A stretch of DNA of 64,000 nucleotides from Candidatus Bathyarchaeia archaeon (GTDB taxonomy: Archaea; Thermoproteota; Bathyarchaeia; Bathyarchaeales; DTEX01), in assembly GCA_038882715.1 (NCBI GenBank), contig JAVZNR010000003.1, positions 93,123-157,122 of the forward strand. Reading direction: 5' to 3'. Every line of letters starts with the position of its first letter. The stretch's first letter is position 1. This document shows positions 18,213 through 27,718 of this stretch, piece after piece. The position numbers and the translations under genes are program-made. A model generated the notes under the pieces. The model saw only the letters and a list, made by a program, of their open reading frames with translations. It ran no database searches and was not told the DNA's origin.

Positions 18213-18330
18213 CTAGTCGTCCTTTGGGCTTTAGATGCATGAAAATTTGGGGATTTGAAGAAGGCGGCTGTCATCTATGGATTATTATGATGCCGCCTGA
18301 AATTAATTATTTGCTTTCCATAATGTTTCC

Positions 18331-19674
18331 TTACCCTAAGATTTTCTTAGCTATTTTAAATGTCCGGTTGGCTAGATGCATGATCCTACTATTATTGTAT
18401 CCTATGACATAGCTCTCCACGGTATCGTTTAATGGCTTTATCCATTTTTCCGGAAGGTTTCTTGCGCCTAGGATGACGCCCATTATTGAGCCCGTGGTTG
18501 CGCCGTTGCAATCGGTATCTAATCCTCCCATGACGCTTATCGTTATACTTTTCTCGTAGTCTCCCTTTCCATATAATAGACCCATAACAACTATAGCAGC
18601 ATTATTTATCGTGTGAACGGGATGATAATGCCCATACTTCTCGAATATCCTGCTCCACGTATCCCTCCAGTCAGCATACTCCTTGCTCCACGCTAAAACA
18701 TCCCTAACAGCCTCGGCGAGCCTAGACTTTCCGGGAATCGCCGATAAACCCGTTTCAACAACCTCTTCTATATCGCTCGTCGTGAAGGCTGCGCTTATCA
18801 TGGCGCTGACAAACATCTCGCCGTATATGCCGTTCTTTACATGTGAGAGGCTTGCATCCCTGTAGGCTAGGCTGGCGGCCAGATCCGGGTTGCCTGGAGC
18901 CACATAGCCCCACATATCAGCCCTTATCTGGGCGCCGATCCACTCCCTATAAGGATTCATATATGTGGCTGTCTCGGGTGGCTGTAAACCATTAACTAGG
19001 TTTCTATAGGCTGCTCTTTCAGCCGTGTAAACCTGAAGGTATGGGAGTAAATGCAGCCATGTCTCACCAACATTCATCGCTGTAAAGCTCATCCCATAAT
19101 TCTCCAAGATATATAGGTTAATTATCGTGTAGTCTATGTCGTCGTCGCGGGCCATACGGCTTATCTGGCCGCGTAAAACGCCTATGCCAGTCTTCTTAAA
19201 CATTCTGTCGATGTAGAGGAGCCTATCCCTCAACCATTCAGGCGCTTCTTCAGGCAGACTCGATATGGGTGGAAAATAATCTCTTAGCGGATACTCCCCG
19301 GCGATATTTAGCCAAACCTCAATCTGCTTCCGGGTGAAGCCCTCAACGGGCTTCCCAAGGAGGCAGCCCGCGCAGCGGCCAAGCCATCCACCATAAATCT
19401 TATCGAATAAATCCTCGTCAGAAAGCCTAACGCTTATTTTCTCAAGCTTCCTCGGCCGTTCAGCCATTATGCCTGGTAGATCAGAAGGCTCCCTATATGG
19501 GAAATCCGGTTTAAGCGGGCATACCTCCAAAGCCTCAAGAAGAGCCTTTAACTCGGATAAAGTTATATCTTCGATCCTTGAAGCCTTCTCCTCAACCCCC
19601 GTAACATCGCAGCCTTCCTCCCTCCTCTGAACCATTTCATCTCTCACAATCTGTCTAAAATCTTCAACCCGCAT
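18331..19674 (-). CDS. ADP-ribosylglycohydrolase family protein
   Basis: 447 residues. The C-terminal two thirds match the all-helical ADP-ribosylglycohydrolase fold: IYGGWLGRCAGCLLGKPVEG, the first metal site MARDDDIDYTI and the second site GGLDTDCNGATTGSIMG, with the Asp residues that bind two Mg ions. The first 90 residues are a charged helical extension of unknown role. These enzymes remove ADP-ribose from proteins or small molecules. ATG 19674 follows GGTGG by five bases and is preferred over the GTG nine bases upstream. Confidence 0.88.
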   Translation of the reverse strand: MRVEDFRQIVRDEMVQRREEGCDVTGVEEKASRIEDITLSELKALLEALEVCPLKPDFPYREPSDLPGIMAERPRKLEKISVRLSDEDLFDKIYGGWLGRCAGCLLGKPVEGFTRKQIEVWLNIAGEYPLRDYFPPISSLPEEAPEWLRDRLLYIDRMFKKTGIGVLRGQISRMARDDDIDYTIINLYILENYGMSFTAMNVGETWLHLLPYLQVYTAERAAYRNLVNGLQPPETATYMNPYREWIGAQIRADMWGYVAPGNPDLAASLAYRDASLSHVKNGIYGEMFVSAMISAAFTTSDIEEVVETGLSAIPGKSRLAEAVRDVLAWSKEYADWRDTWSRIFEKYGHYHPVHTINNAAIVVMGLLYGKGDYEKSITISVMGGLDTDCNGATTGSIMGVILGARNLPEKWIKPLNDTVESYVIGYNNSRIMHLANRTFKIAKKILG

Positions 19675-19841
19675 GCAAGCCACCTATTAAGGGAATTGAC
19701 CGGAGATTATTTAAGAATTTTCAGCTGTACAACTAAACCTTCAGGGTATCGGAATTTTCTACTAAAATTATGCAGGCTTCGCTGCTGGTCAAAAGCTAAC
19801 GGGTTTTTGCGCTGGGCTCTTTAAGTAGCTCTGGGATTAGC

Positions 19842-21383
19842 TCATGTTATCTCTATGGATATTTTTGTGAAGCCGGCTTTCCTACCTATTCTCTCAAGCT
19901 TCTTTTGGCATTTTCTTGAGACTACTTGGTAGAATTCTCTGGGAACATGTATGGTTAGGGTGTCGCCGTCAGCCTCAATACTGTAGTTCTGAGTGTATTT
20001 CTCAAGTAAGGGCCCCACGCTGTTAGATATAGCTTTCTCTTTAGGTGTTTTGTGTTTAACTGGGATCACGAAGGTTTTCTCGCCGAAAACGTACATCTCG
20101 TATTCGGGTTCATCAGTTAAGAAATCTTTTATTACAACGACTGGTCTAGCTAGGTCTGCGTCTCTGAGGCCGTGGGGGATCTTAACCACATTCTCAACGC
20201 TGTAAACCTTCTCAACCCCACCGTTCCTTATGAATATGACTGTATCTATTACTGAGGGTATTACGCCCAGCTCAACCCTGCCTATGAAGCGTTGGATAGC
20301 GTCTATAGCCGTGGTTGCGTGGACGACGCCAACCATACCTACACCCGCGAGCCTTAGATCAGTGTATATCTTAAAGTCTTCGGTGTCTCTCATCTCATCG
20401 AATATTGTATGGTCAGGCCTGCTTAGAAGCAGAACATCATGGATTTCCTGCGAGGTCCCGCTAACCTTTGAGTACTGGGTGACCTCGTCGGGTAGCTGGA
20501 GGTCTCTTGGGGCCTCAATGGTCTTAACTATTCTGCCCATGCTTAAGTAGAACTCGGCTAGGGCTTGGGCGAAAGTTGTCTTACCCATACCTGGGGCGCC
20601 AGCTATCAGTATGCCCTCGGCCTGTCTTTCAAGCCTCTTAAGGAGCTTTGGCGGCAGGTTGTAGTCATCAAGAGACATGTGAACTATGGGCTTCACGACT
20701 GTGACCTCTAAGCCATCGCTGAAGGGTGGTTTAGTTATCACTATCCTGTAGACGCCCAATTGAACTATCGTTGAGCCCTCAGTGCTCGTCTCTATGAAGC
20801 CCTCTCCAGCCCTAGCTTTATCAAGGATTTCGTGAACAAGGCTTTCAATTTCATCTCTACTTAAGGCTCTGTCACTAATGGCCTCGAAAACCCATTTGCC
20901 CGGCACCCCTCTCTTAACCCTGGGGGGCAGGTTCTCCTTTAGGTGGACGGACATGACGTCTGCCCCTTTAAAGAGGTCTATGAGACCAACTCCAGCCTGA
21001 ACTTTATCGTATAGGGTTTTGATGCCTAAAGCCCTAGCGATCATGGCTGAAACGTAATCAGCAGTAATTAGGGTTGAGCCTGTTTTGAGGGCTAGCTCCC
21101 TTAAAGCCTCTTTCGGACTTGAACCTGAGCCCCCATTTAAAAGTTCGAATGGGATACCCCTTTCCTCCGCTATTTTGCGTGCCCTTTCAAGCTCCCTAAC
21201 GCCTCTAAAGTCCCCTTTTAAAGCCCTCTGCTCAATATATTCGATTATGGAGCTGTGGATGAGAACCCTACCATCTATTCTCCCCTCTAGCATAAGCCTA
21301 CTAAGCAGCCCGCTTTCCACAGCTATTATGTCTGGAAGATACACGGTTTCCACTTCTCTCAAGTGGAGAAACATATGCGGCAT
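19842..21383 (-). CDS. PIN-domain / PilT-type ATPase with KH-like C-terminus
   Basis: 513 residues. An N-terminal PIN-like domain (VYLPDIIAVESGLLSRLM, HSSIIEYIEQR, LITADYVSAMIARALGI) is followed by a secretion-type ATPase with Walker A GAPGMGKTTFAQAL and an Asp box HTIFDEMRDTEDF. An RNA-binding-like tail follows (DTLTIHVPREFYQVVSRKC). This architecture is found across archaea; function is not settled but RNA processing is suspected. No pilus genes are nearby, which argues against a pilus role. Confidence 0.88.
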   Translation of the reverse strand: MPHMFLHLREVETVYLPDIIAVESGLLSRLMLEGRIDGRVLIHSSIIEYIEQRALKGDFRGVRELERARKIAEERGIPFELLNGGSGSSPKEALRELALKTGSTLITADYVSAMIARALGIKTLYDKVQAGVGLIDLFKGADVMSVHLKENLPPRVKRGVPGKWVFEAISDRALSRDEIESLVHEILDKARAGEGFIETSTEGSTIVQLGVYRIVITKPPFSDGLEVTVVKPIVHMSLDDYNLPPKLLKRLERQAEGILIAGAPGMGKTTFAQALAEFYLSMGRIVKTIEAPRDLQLPDEVTQYSKVSGTSQEIHDVLLLSRPDHTIFDEMRDTEDFKIYTDLRLAGVGMVGVVHATTAIDAIQRFIGRVELGVIPSVIDTVIFIRNGGVEKVYSVENVVKIPHGLRDADLARPVVVIKDFLTDEPEYEMYVFGEKTFVIPVKHKTPKEKAISNSVGPLLEKYTQNYSIEADGDTLTIHVPREFYQVVSRKCQKKLERIGRKAGFTKISIEIT

Positions 21384-21479
21384 AACACCCTAATAAACGT
21401 TTCTCAGCAAAACTCTTCTGGCTAAACGCCTATTAGGAGCAGAATCCATTTATAGGTTGTTATTATAGGCGCCTGCATC

Positions 21480-22211
21480 TCACTGCTTTAACTCGGTTAT
21501 TTTTTTGACAGCCTCTATCTCCTCTCTTAACTCGTGTAGTTGCGCTGAACCCTCAACTATTTTTCTCTTTAAGATTATTTGTGTGAAGACCATTCCGTTA
21601 GGTATGAGTATCTCCGTCGAACCATCCTTCGTCTCCAGAGTTAAATGCATTAGCCTCATCTCCTTAACAATCCCGGTCTGCCCGGCTACGGTTATCATGT
21701 CGCCAAACTTGAATGGCCGCGTCAATATAAGAAATATGCCCGCAACGAAGTGTGAGAGAACCGATTGCGTTGCGAAGCCGGCAATCAAGCCTCCAAAAGA
21801 GCCGATCGTTATAGCGGCCCACGGCCCAGCGCTAAGTATCGATGTAACTATTGCGAGGAGTACCGCGATCCCGAGCGCCCAAACAACTGTCTTAACGGTT
21901 GCGGCGGATGATTGATCCGTTAGTCTACGCATGTAGTGGTAGACGGCGTTGCTGAAGGAGTTGACGATCAGGTATCCTATCGCTAGAACCAGCGCGGATT
22001 GAACGTACACTAAATAGGGGTTAACCGCCAATACTATGTCGCTGTATGGCTGTAAAATGGATGGGATAGATTCTCTAGATGTCCATCCAAAGAAGAAGTT
22101 TATGAGCGACAACAATATAGACAGGAAAATTATGTAAAATAGTGTTTTTAACCCCTTAGCCCTAAAGCTTGAGGGTGGACTAACGCCCTTAACTTTGCTT
22201 TTAGCACCCAA
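21480..22211 (-). CDS. MscS-family mechanosensitive channel
   Basis: 243 residues: an N-terminal membrane helix (LFYIIFLSILLSLINFFF), a second at residues 70-90, then the pore helix region GPWAAITIGSFGGLIAGFAT and the beta domain entry LTRPFKFGDMITVAGQTGIV, which is the family hallmark. The C-terminal tail is a short coiled helix. It releases solutes during sudden drops in outside osmolarity. It may serve the same need as the inositol-phosphate solutes encoded upstream. Confidence 0.9.
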   Translation of the reverse strand: MGAKSKVKGVSPPSSFRAKGLKTLFYIIFLSILLSLINFFFGWTSRESIPSILQPYSDIVLAVNPYLVYVQSALVLAIGYLIVNSFSNAVYHYMRRLTDQSSAATVKTVVWALGIAVLLAIVTSILSAGPWAAITIGSFGGLIAGFATQSVLSHFVAGIFLILTRPFKFGDMITVAGQTGIVKEMRLMHLTLETKDGSTEILIPNGMVFTQIILKRKIVEGSAQLHELREEIEAVKKITELKQ

Positions 22212-22288
22212 TATAAGGTCACCAGGCCATTTTCCAAGGAGAATATGTTATCGGCCGAATCTTTAAAAGTATTGCGAGAACCATCAGA

Positions 22289-22792
22289 TTATCCATTTTT
22301 CCATGCGCTGTTTACAACCTCTATGAGAATTTTCGACCCCAGCTCAACCGATTCTCTAACTTCCGGGCTTACATTTTCTCCTAGATTAAGGCTTTTTGGC
22401 TCCACGCCTAGGAGCATGACCTTTGCGCCCACACACCTACCTATAAGATCAGCTAGAATGTGTAGCGGTATGCTATGTGTCGATAACGCTACGCCGGATA
22501 TATGCTCCGGTGGGATAAGCCTAATTTCGCCGGGTTTTCCGCCGAAGCTCGCGGCATCGATGAGAAGAACATGTGTGGGCTTAAACCGCCTTATATGCCC
22601 AATGAAGTTTTCTGGGGCCACGCCGCCATCTATGAGCTTAACGTTTTTAGGCAGTTTTCCCCTAAGCCTATTTATAAACTCAGGGCCTAAGGCGTCGTCC
22701 CCTCTGAGGGTGTTGCCGACACCTAGTATTGCGAGTCTGGAGTAGCCTCTCAGCCAAGCCTTAAGCTCTTCTCTTAAATTTGATTTAAACAT
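22289..22792 (-). CDS. hydrogenase maturation protease (HycI/HoxW type)
   Basis: 167 residues with ILGVGNTLRGDDALGPEFI at the N-terminus, the nickel-sensing Asp in LIDGGVAPENF, VLLIDAASFGGKPGEI and the His in LSTHSIPLHIL. This set cuts the C-terminal tail off the large subunit of [NiFe] hydrogenase after nickel insertion. It is divergent from HdrC by about 107 bases, and HypF follows the Hdr genes, so a [NiFe] hydrogenase must be encoded elsewhere in the genome. Confidence 0.9.
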   Translation of the reverse strand: MFKSNLREELKAWLRGYSRLAILGVGNTLRGDDALGPEFINRLRGKLPKNVKLIDGGVAPENFIGHIRRFKPTHVLLIDAASFGGKPGEIRLIPPEHISGVALSTHSIPLHILADLIGRCVGAKVMLLGVEPKSLNLGENVSPEVRESVELGSKILIEVVNSAWKNG

Positions 22793-22898
22793 CGCTCATC
22801 AATTATAGGGAGACGCCAAACTTAAATATGTGTTTTGATTTCTTTAAAGAAAAATATAGGTGGAAATATTCATCCCTAATTGTTAGGAGGGCAGATTA

Positions 22899-23450
22899 TT
22901 GTCCGAGGATGAGGGGGCAAGGCCTTCTAAAATAGACCCGAAATTTAGGTATGAAGTTGCTAGGATGCCTGGCGGAAAAAGCATTCTTCAATGCTTTCAG
23001 TGTGGGACATGTACCTCAGACTGCCCTGTCGCAAGGTTCAATGAAAAATATAGGCCTCGATATATCATCCGCATGGCGCAGCTGGGTTTAAGAGAAAGGG
23101 TTTTAAATAGCGATTTTCTCTGGCTATGTGCCTCATGCTTCACATGCACAGACCGCTGCCCACAAGGCGTTGAGGTTGCGAGCGTGATAAGAACCCTGAA
23201 GAATATGGCTGCCATGGAGGGGCGAATACCTCAGGTCTTTAAGGATATTCTGGGGACGCTCCTTAAAACCGGCTACATTTATGAGATACCGGAGTCTAGG
23301 ATTAAGAGGCGGGAGGCTCTCGGTCTCCCGCCTCTTCCCAAAGCGAACATTGAGAGCTTAGCGAGAACCTTCGGGAGTATGAACATTAAAGCCTTCCTTG
23401 AGGGTGAGGATCCTTCCAAGAAAATCCGGGAGGTTAAGTTATGGGCGTAG
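22899..23450 (+). CDS. hdrC: heterodisulfide reductase subunit C-like iron-sulfur protein
   Basis: 183 residues with two CxxCxxCxxxCP clusters, CFQCGTCTSDCP near residue 34 and CASCFTCTDRCP near 75, which bind two [4Fe-4S] clusters. Start is TTG 22899 behind GGAGG. It overlaps the HdrB gene by ten bases. In methanogens HdrBC reduces the CoM-CoB heterodisulfide with electrons from HdrA; here no HdrA is in the window, so the electron partner and disulfide substrate remain open. Confidence 0.9.
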   Translation: MSEDEGARPSKIDPKFRYEVARMPGGKSILQCFQCGTCTSDCPVARFNEKYRPRYIIRMAQLGLRERVLNSDFLWLCASCFTCTDRCPQGVEVASVIRTLKNMAAMEGRIPQVFKDILGTLLKTGYIYEIPESRIKRREALGLPPLPKANIESLARTFGSMNIKAFLEGEDPSKKIREVKLWA

Positions 23451-24331
23451 CGCCTAAATACCTGCTTTTCCTTGGCTGCGCCATCCCCTATAGGGTTCTG
23501 TCTTTCGAGGTTTCCGCGAGGAGAGTTTTAGGTAAGCTGGGTGTGGAGCTCGTTGAGATGCCTGAATTCAATTGCTGCGGTCTTCCGCTCGAACCCCTAA
23601 GCCATGAGCTCACACTTATGCTTTCAGCGAGAAACCTCGCCGTAGCTGAACGGGTTGGCCTAAACATTTTAACCTTATGCCCGGGATGCGCCGGCACTCT
23701 GAAGAAGACTAATAGGGCGCTTAAGGAGGAGAAGGCGCTTAGGGAGGAGGTTAATAAGCGTTTAAGCGAGGTTGGATTAGAGTTTAAGGGGAGCATAGAT
23801 GTTAAACATATATCTCAGGCCCTAATCGAGGACATAGGCCTAGCCAATATTAAGAAGGCTATTGTAAGGCCGCTTAAGGGGCTTAAGGTCGCGGAGCATA
23901 GTGGATGCCATCTCTCGAGGCCTAAAAAATACATTGAGTTTGAGGATCCCGAGAACCCGAAGGCCCTTAAGATGCTCATCGAGGCTACTGGGGCTAAATG
24001 TGTTGAGTATAAGGGTGAGACGGAGTGCTGCGGCTCAACTATAGCGGCCATAGACGATAAGGTTTCGCTCTCACTAGTTAGGGAGAAGCTCCTCAATGTT
24101 AAAGAGGCCGGGGCAGACGCGCTGATAACGGTGTGTCCAGCCTGCCATGTGATGTATGACGCGAACCAGATACGCGTTGAGAGGATGTTCGGCGAAAAAT
24201 ATGAGGTGCCGGTGCTGCATTACACGCAGCTTCTGGGCTTAGCTATGGGCATGAGCCCAGAGGAGCTGGGCTTCGATGAACTGCGCGTAAAACCGTTAAA
24301 GATGCTGGAGAAAATTCAGGTGATAAAATAA
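23441..24331 (+). CDS. hdrB: heterodisulfide reductase subunit B-like protein
   Basis: 296 residues with two CCG domains: GCAIPYR, FNCCGLPLEP and CPGCAG in the first, SGCHLSRP, TECCGSTIA and CPACHVMYD in the second. In HdrB these hold two noncubane [4Fe-4S] clusters that split the disulfide. All cysteines of both domains are kept, so it is probably active. Co-translated with HdrC; HypF follows after 42 bases. Homologues in non-methanogenic archaea are thought to work on other disulfides or in electron bifurcation. Confidence 0.9.
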   Translation: MGVAPKYLLFLGCAIPYRVLSFEVSARRVLGKLGVELVEMPEFNCCGLPLEPLSHELTLMLSARNLAVAERVGLNILTLCPGCAGTLKKTNRALKEEKALREEVNKRLSEVGLEFKGSIDVKHISQALIEDIGLANIKKAIVRPLKGLKVAEHSGCHLSRPKKYIEFEDPENPKALKMLIEATGAKCVEYKGETECCGSTIAAIDDKVSLSLVREKLLNVKEAGADALITVCPACHVMYDANQIRVERMFGEKYEVPVLHYTQLLGLAMGMSPEELGFDELRVKPLKMLEKIQVIK

Positions 24332-24373
24332 AACCTATTTTATCATCATTTTCTTTTTAAGGATACGTTAGAT

Positions 24374-26656
24374 ATGCGTTTAAGAGTAATTGTTTCCGGC
24401 ATAGTGCAGGGGGTCGGGTTCCGCCCATTCATATATCGAATAGCGTTAAAGAATAATTTGAAGGGCTACGTTAGGAATAGGGGCGACTCCTGTGTAGAAA
24501 TACTCGTAGACGGCTCAGAAGAGGACGTTAAGGTTTTCTTAAGGGATTTGGTTGAGAAGAAGCCTCCGCTGGCAAAAATACACGAGGTTATAGCTACGCC
24601 AGCCGAGTTCTCCGGAGAGATATATGAGGACTTTAAAATATATAGGAGCTCCGAAGAGGCCGATTTATCCGGTTCGGTTATACCGCCGGACATAGCGATA
24701 TGCGATGAGTGTCTCGCCGAGATGCGCGATCCCTCAAACCCCAGATACAATTACTTCTTTATAACATGCGTGAACTGTGGGCCGAGATACACTATAATCG
24801 AAGACATCCCATACGATAGGGAGAACACTACCATGCGCGACTTCCATATGTGCGACTTCTGCAGGTCGGAGTACGCTAACCCAGCGAATAGGAGGTTCCA
24901 TGCGCAGACGGTCGCGTGCCCAAAATGCGGGCCTAAAGCGTATCTGGTGGCTGGCAGCGGCGAGATCGTCGAATGCCACGACCCAATTAGGGAGGCTGGC
25001 AAGCTTATATCTGAGGGCCATATTGTCGCGGTTAAAGGCTACGGGGGCTTTCATATAGCGGCTTCAACGCTTCTAGATGAACCGCTTGAAAAGCTTAGGG
25101 AGGCGAAGCATAGGAGGCAGAAGCCCTTCGCCATAATGGCTAGAAGCCTAGACGCCGCTAAAACTTTCGCCGAGGTCAGTCGATGGGAGGCCGAAGCCTT
25201 AACCTCACATACGCGCCCCATAGTTTTATTGAATAAAAGCGAGAACTACTATCTGTCCGATCTGGTTGCGCCGGGCCTACATAATGTTGGAGTTATGCTC
25301 CCCTACACGGGGCTACACTATATGCTCTTCGATCAAGTCCGCGATCCGGCGTTCGTTATGACCAGCGCTAACCCGCCGAACTACCCTATAATTAAGGATG
25401 ATGATGAGGCTTTCGCGAGGCTGCAGGGGTTGGTTGACTATTTTCTGCTGCATAATAGGCGCATAGCTCATAGATGCGACGACTCAGTTATACGCCTGCA
25501 TGGGGATAGAAGCGTCTTCATAAGGCGGTCGAGGGGCTACGCTCCCGAACCAGTGATGGTGAAGCTCAACGTTAAACGTTGCGCGCTAGGTTTAGGTGGA
25601 GAAGAGAACAATACAGCGTGCCTCGTATCCGGCGGTAAAGCCTTCCTATCACAGCACATAGGCGACGTAGAGAATATTGAGACCCTAGAGTTTCTTGAAT
25701 CGGCCTCTGATAGGCTGGCGCGTTTAACGAACAGCAGGATCGACGCCGTCGCATGCGACCTACATCCAAAGTTCGCCACAACAATGCTTGCGAAGAGGCT
25801 TTCCGAAGAGCGCGGTTGGCTTATGGTTCAGGTTCAACATCACTACGCGCATACAGCGGCCCTTATGGCTGAGCATGGTTTAAGCGAGATTATAGCTATT
25901 TGCTGCGATGGCTATGGTTACGGCGAAGATGGGGGAGCATGGGGAGGAGAAATAGTGTTCGGCTCACTTAACTTGATGGAATTTAAGCGGCTCGGCCACT
26001 TGGAGGAGCAGCCGATGCTTGGCGGCGACATGGCGACAAAGTATCCGTTGAGGATGGCGGCCAGCATACTATATAAGCGTGTGGATGTGGAGGATTGGCT
26101 GATAGAGAACAGCGTGCATCTTCCCCACGGCGCGAGGGAAGCGCATTTAATACTCTCACAGCTCCGGAGGGGCGAGACCAAGATTAAAACAACCAGCTGC
26201 GGTAGGGTTCTAGACGCAGCCTCAGCGGTTCTGGGAGTATGCTACGAGAGAACATATGAGGGTGAGCCCGCAATGAAACTGGAGTCAGCCGCCATGCATG
26301 GAGCGGACGCCCTCAAAATCAAGCCGCGGATCAACGGCAACATCCTCAATACAACGGAGATAATCGTCTCGCTCTTCGAGGGAAGACACAAGTTTTCAAG
26401 GAGGGATCTAGCCTACTCCATCCATATTTATTTGGCTAGAGGTTTAGCGGAACTAGCGATGGAATTAGCCGCGGAGAACAACGTGAAGAACGTTGGCTTT
26501 ACTGGCGGGGTTGCATGCAACCAGATAATCGCCGAAGAGATGCGCAGAATCGTTGAGCAGCACGGGCTAAACTTCTTCGTACATGAATCAGTGCCGCCCG
26601 GCGACGGCGGGCTATCATTCGGGCAAGCCGTAGTCGCCTCCACAATCAAGCTCTAA
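24374..26656 (+). CDS. hypF: carbamoyltransferase HypF for hydrogenase maturation
   Basis: 760 residues in the usual order: acylphosphatase (IVSGIVQGVGFRPFIYRIAL), two zinc fingers (CDECLAEM to CVNCGPRY, CDFCRSEY to CPKCGPK), a YrdC-like domain (GHIVAVKGYGGFHIA), and a Kae1-like carbamoyltransferase domain with HHYAHTAALMAEHG, CCDGYGYGEDGGAWGGE and GFTGGVACNQ. It turns carbamoyl phosphate into the thiocarbamate on HypE, the source of the cyanide ligands of [NiFe] hydrogenase. The other hyp genes are not in this window. Confidence 0.96.
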   Translation: MRLRVIVSGIVQGVGFRPFIYRIALKNNLKGYVRNRGDSCVEILVDGSEEDVKVFLRDLVEKKPPLAKIHEVIATPAEFSGEIYEDFKIYRSSEEADLSGSVIPPDIAICDECLAEMRDPSNPRYNYFFITCVNCGPRYTIIEDIPYDRENTTMRDFHMCDFCRSEYANPANRRFHAQTVACPKCGPKAYLVAGSGEIVECHDPIREAGKLISEGHIVAVKGYGGFHIAASTLLDEPLEKLREAKHRRQKPFAIMARSLDAAKTFAEVSRWEAEALTSHTRPIVLLNKSENYYLSDLVAPGLHNVGVMLPYTGLHYMLFDQVRDPAFVMTSANPPNYPIIKDDDEAFARLQGLVDYFLLHNRRIAHRCDDSVIRLHGDRSVFIRRSRGYAPEPVMVKLNVKRCALGLGGEENNTACLVSGGKAFLSQHIGDVENIETLEFLESASDRLARLTNSRIDAVACDLHPKFATTMLAKRLSEERGWLMVQVQHHYAHTAALMAEHGLSEIIAICCDGYGYGEDGGAWGGEIVFGSLNLMEFKRLGHLEEQPMLGGDMATKYPLRMAASILYKRVDVEDWLIENSVHLPHGAREAHLILSQLRRGETKIKTTSCGRVLDAASAVLGVCYERTYEGEPAMKLESAAMHGADALKIKPRINGNILNTTEIIVSLFEGRHKFSRRDLAYSIHIYLARGLAELAMELAAENNVKNVGFTGGVACNQIIAEEMRRIVEQHGLNFFVHESVPPGDGGLSFGQAVVASTIKL

Positions 26657-26743
26657 ACAGCCGACTATAATCATCGAAATCAGAGAAATTTTTCCATACG
26701 CAACAACCGTAGTTACATACGAAAAACTAAGCCTGTAACTTAT

Positions 26744-26895
26744 ATGTACAGCATGAGACGCAAGATTTACAGCATAAGAATTAATCCAGAAGTCTGGGAG
26801 AAACTTTGCGAGAGCACTTAAAGGTCATTGAGAATGAGCGGCATAAGAGGACCATAATGCTTGATTTTGTAAGGTTCTTTGAGGAATGGCGATAG
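26744..26895 (+). pseudogene. small DNA-binding-like gene with a frameshift
   Basis: The first frame reads MRRKIYSIRINPEVWEKL (ATG 26753, or ATG 26744 in frame) and stops at TAA after about 25 codons. A one-base shift near 26810 restores REHLKVIENERHKR then TIMLDFVRFFEEWR, ending TAG 26893-26895. A promoter-like ACTTATAT lies just before. The restored protein of about 50 residues resembles ribbon-helix-helix partners seen near archaeal integrated elements. It lies in a decayed stretch before tRNA-Arg. Confidence 0.45.
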
Positions 26896-26897
26896 CT

Positions 26898-27074
26898 ATG
26901 GCTTTAAGGGCTAAGGACCTTATGGATACCATTTGCCGGCGCTGCCGCTATTATAGCGAGTGCACTTATGATTATGGTTGCCCAGCCTTCCGCGCCCTAA
27001 AAGCAATACTCAATCCCGTTATGAGGGTTCATAACATGAGCGAAGAAATCCTCGAGAGGCTTGAGCTAACATGA
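26898..27074 (+). CDS. small Cys-rich hypothetical protein
   Basis: 58 residues from ATG 26898 (an in-frame ATG at 26886 is also possible). It has CRRCRYYSECTYDYGCPAF, four cysteines that could bind metal, followed by a short helix. It starts right after the stop of the preceding broken gene, so the two probably formed an operon. Function unknown. Confidence 0.4.
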   Translation: MALRAKDLMDTICRRCRYYSECTYDYGCPAFRALKAILNPVMRVHNMSEEILERLELT

Positions 27075-27191
27075 GCCGAGAGGTTCTCGCTACCAACGGA
27101 AATTTTTTCGTAGCGTGACAACTGCAGGTTAAGAGCTTAAAATTAAGCTATTTCCGAAAATCGTAAAAACTACATTATATATTTGATGTAG

Positions 27192-27362
27192 GATCATAGG
27201 CGCAGGCAACACATTCTATGCCTGATTGAGAGGGAACTCGCCCAGGAGATAGCGGGTCTCGGCTACGACATAGACGCCTTTGTGGAGCAGGCTATAAGGG
27301 AGAAGATAAGGGCTATCAGATGCCTCTATAAGAATTTTGGGTTAGAGAATAGTCAGGGCTAA
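27192..27362 (+). pseudogene. fragment of a small ribbon-helix-helix-like protein
   Basis: A 57-codon open frame without a normal start reads ERELAQEIAGLGYDIDAFVE then QAIREKIRAIR. The FVEQAIREKI helix is typical of small DNA-binding or antitoxin proteins. A TATA-like TTATATATTT lies 20 bases upstream. The lack of ATG, GTG or TTG points to a decayed copy. Confidence 0.3.
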
Positions 27363-27603
27363 CGTCTCTGACTACAGTTGTCGGCTACTGGAAAATTTTT
27401 CTCGTCTATCGGGCATATAGGCGCTGAAATGGGCTTCAGGACACCAAACCAGCTATTGGAAGCCATCCTAAAAGAACAGTTCTTCAGGGCAAGGCTAAGG
27501 GTACACCCCAGGGTGCACCCCACAGAAGACCCAAACCTTTATATGCCCGTAGAGAAGCCCGTTTTAAACTGCTTTCCAAAAACAGGGCAAAAAACAAATT
27601 CTT

Positions 27604-27681
27604 TGGCGGACCCGGGGGGAGTTGAACCCCCGACCCTCGGCTTAGGAGGCCGATGCCCTATCCTGGCTAGGCCACGGGTCC
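27604..27681 (-). tRNA. tRNA-Arg (anticodon CCU), CCA encoded
   Basis: On the minus strand the acceptor GGACCCG (27675-27681) pairs with CGGGTCC, followed by G and CCA. The anticodon stem TCGGC/GCCGA encloses loop CTCCTAA with anticodon CCT. The T arm holds a canonical GTTCAAC loop in a G/C-rich stem. The D arm CTAGCCAGGATAGG is normal. Decayed small genes lie on its 3' side. Confidence 0.96.
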
Positions 27682-27718
27682 ACAATTAATTTTATTTTTT
27701 TGGGTTAAAAATAAACTT

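Noticed and set aside
24466..26649. Several minus-strand frames over HypF
   Set aside because: Mirror frames of a strong, complete HypF gene; no start signals or domain patterns.
27378..27689. 103-residue plus-strand reading frame
   Set aside because: It runs into the tRNA-Arg gene; the DPGGVEPPT segment is just the antisense of the tRNA T arm.
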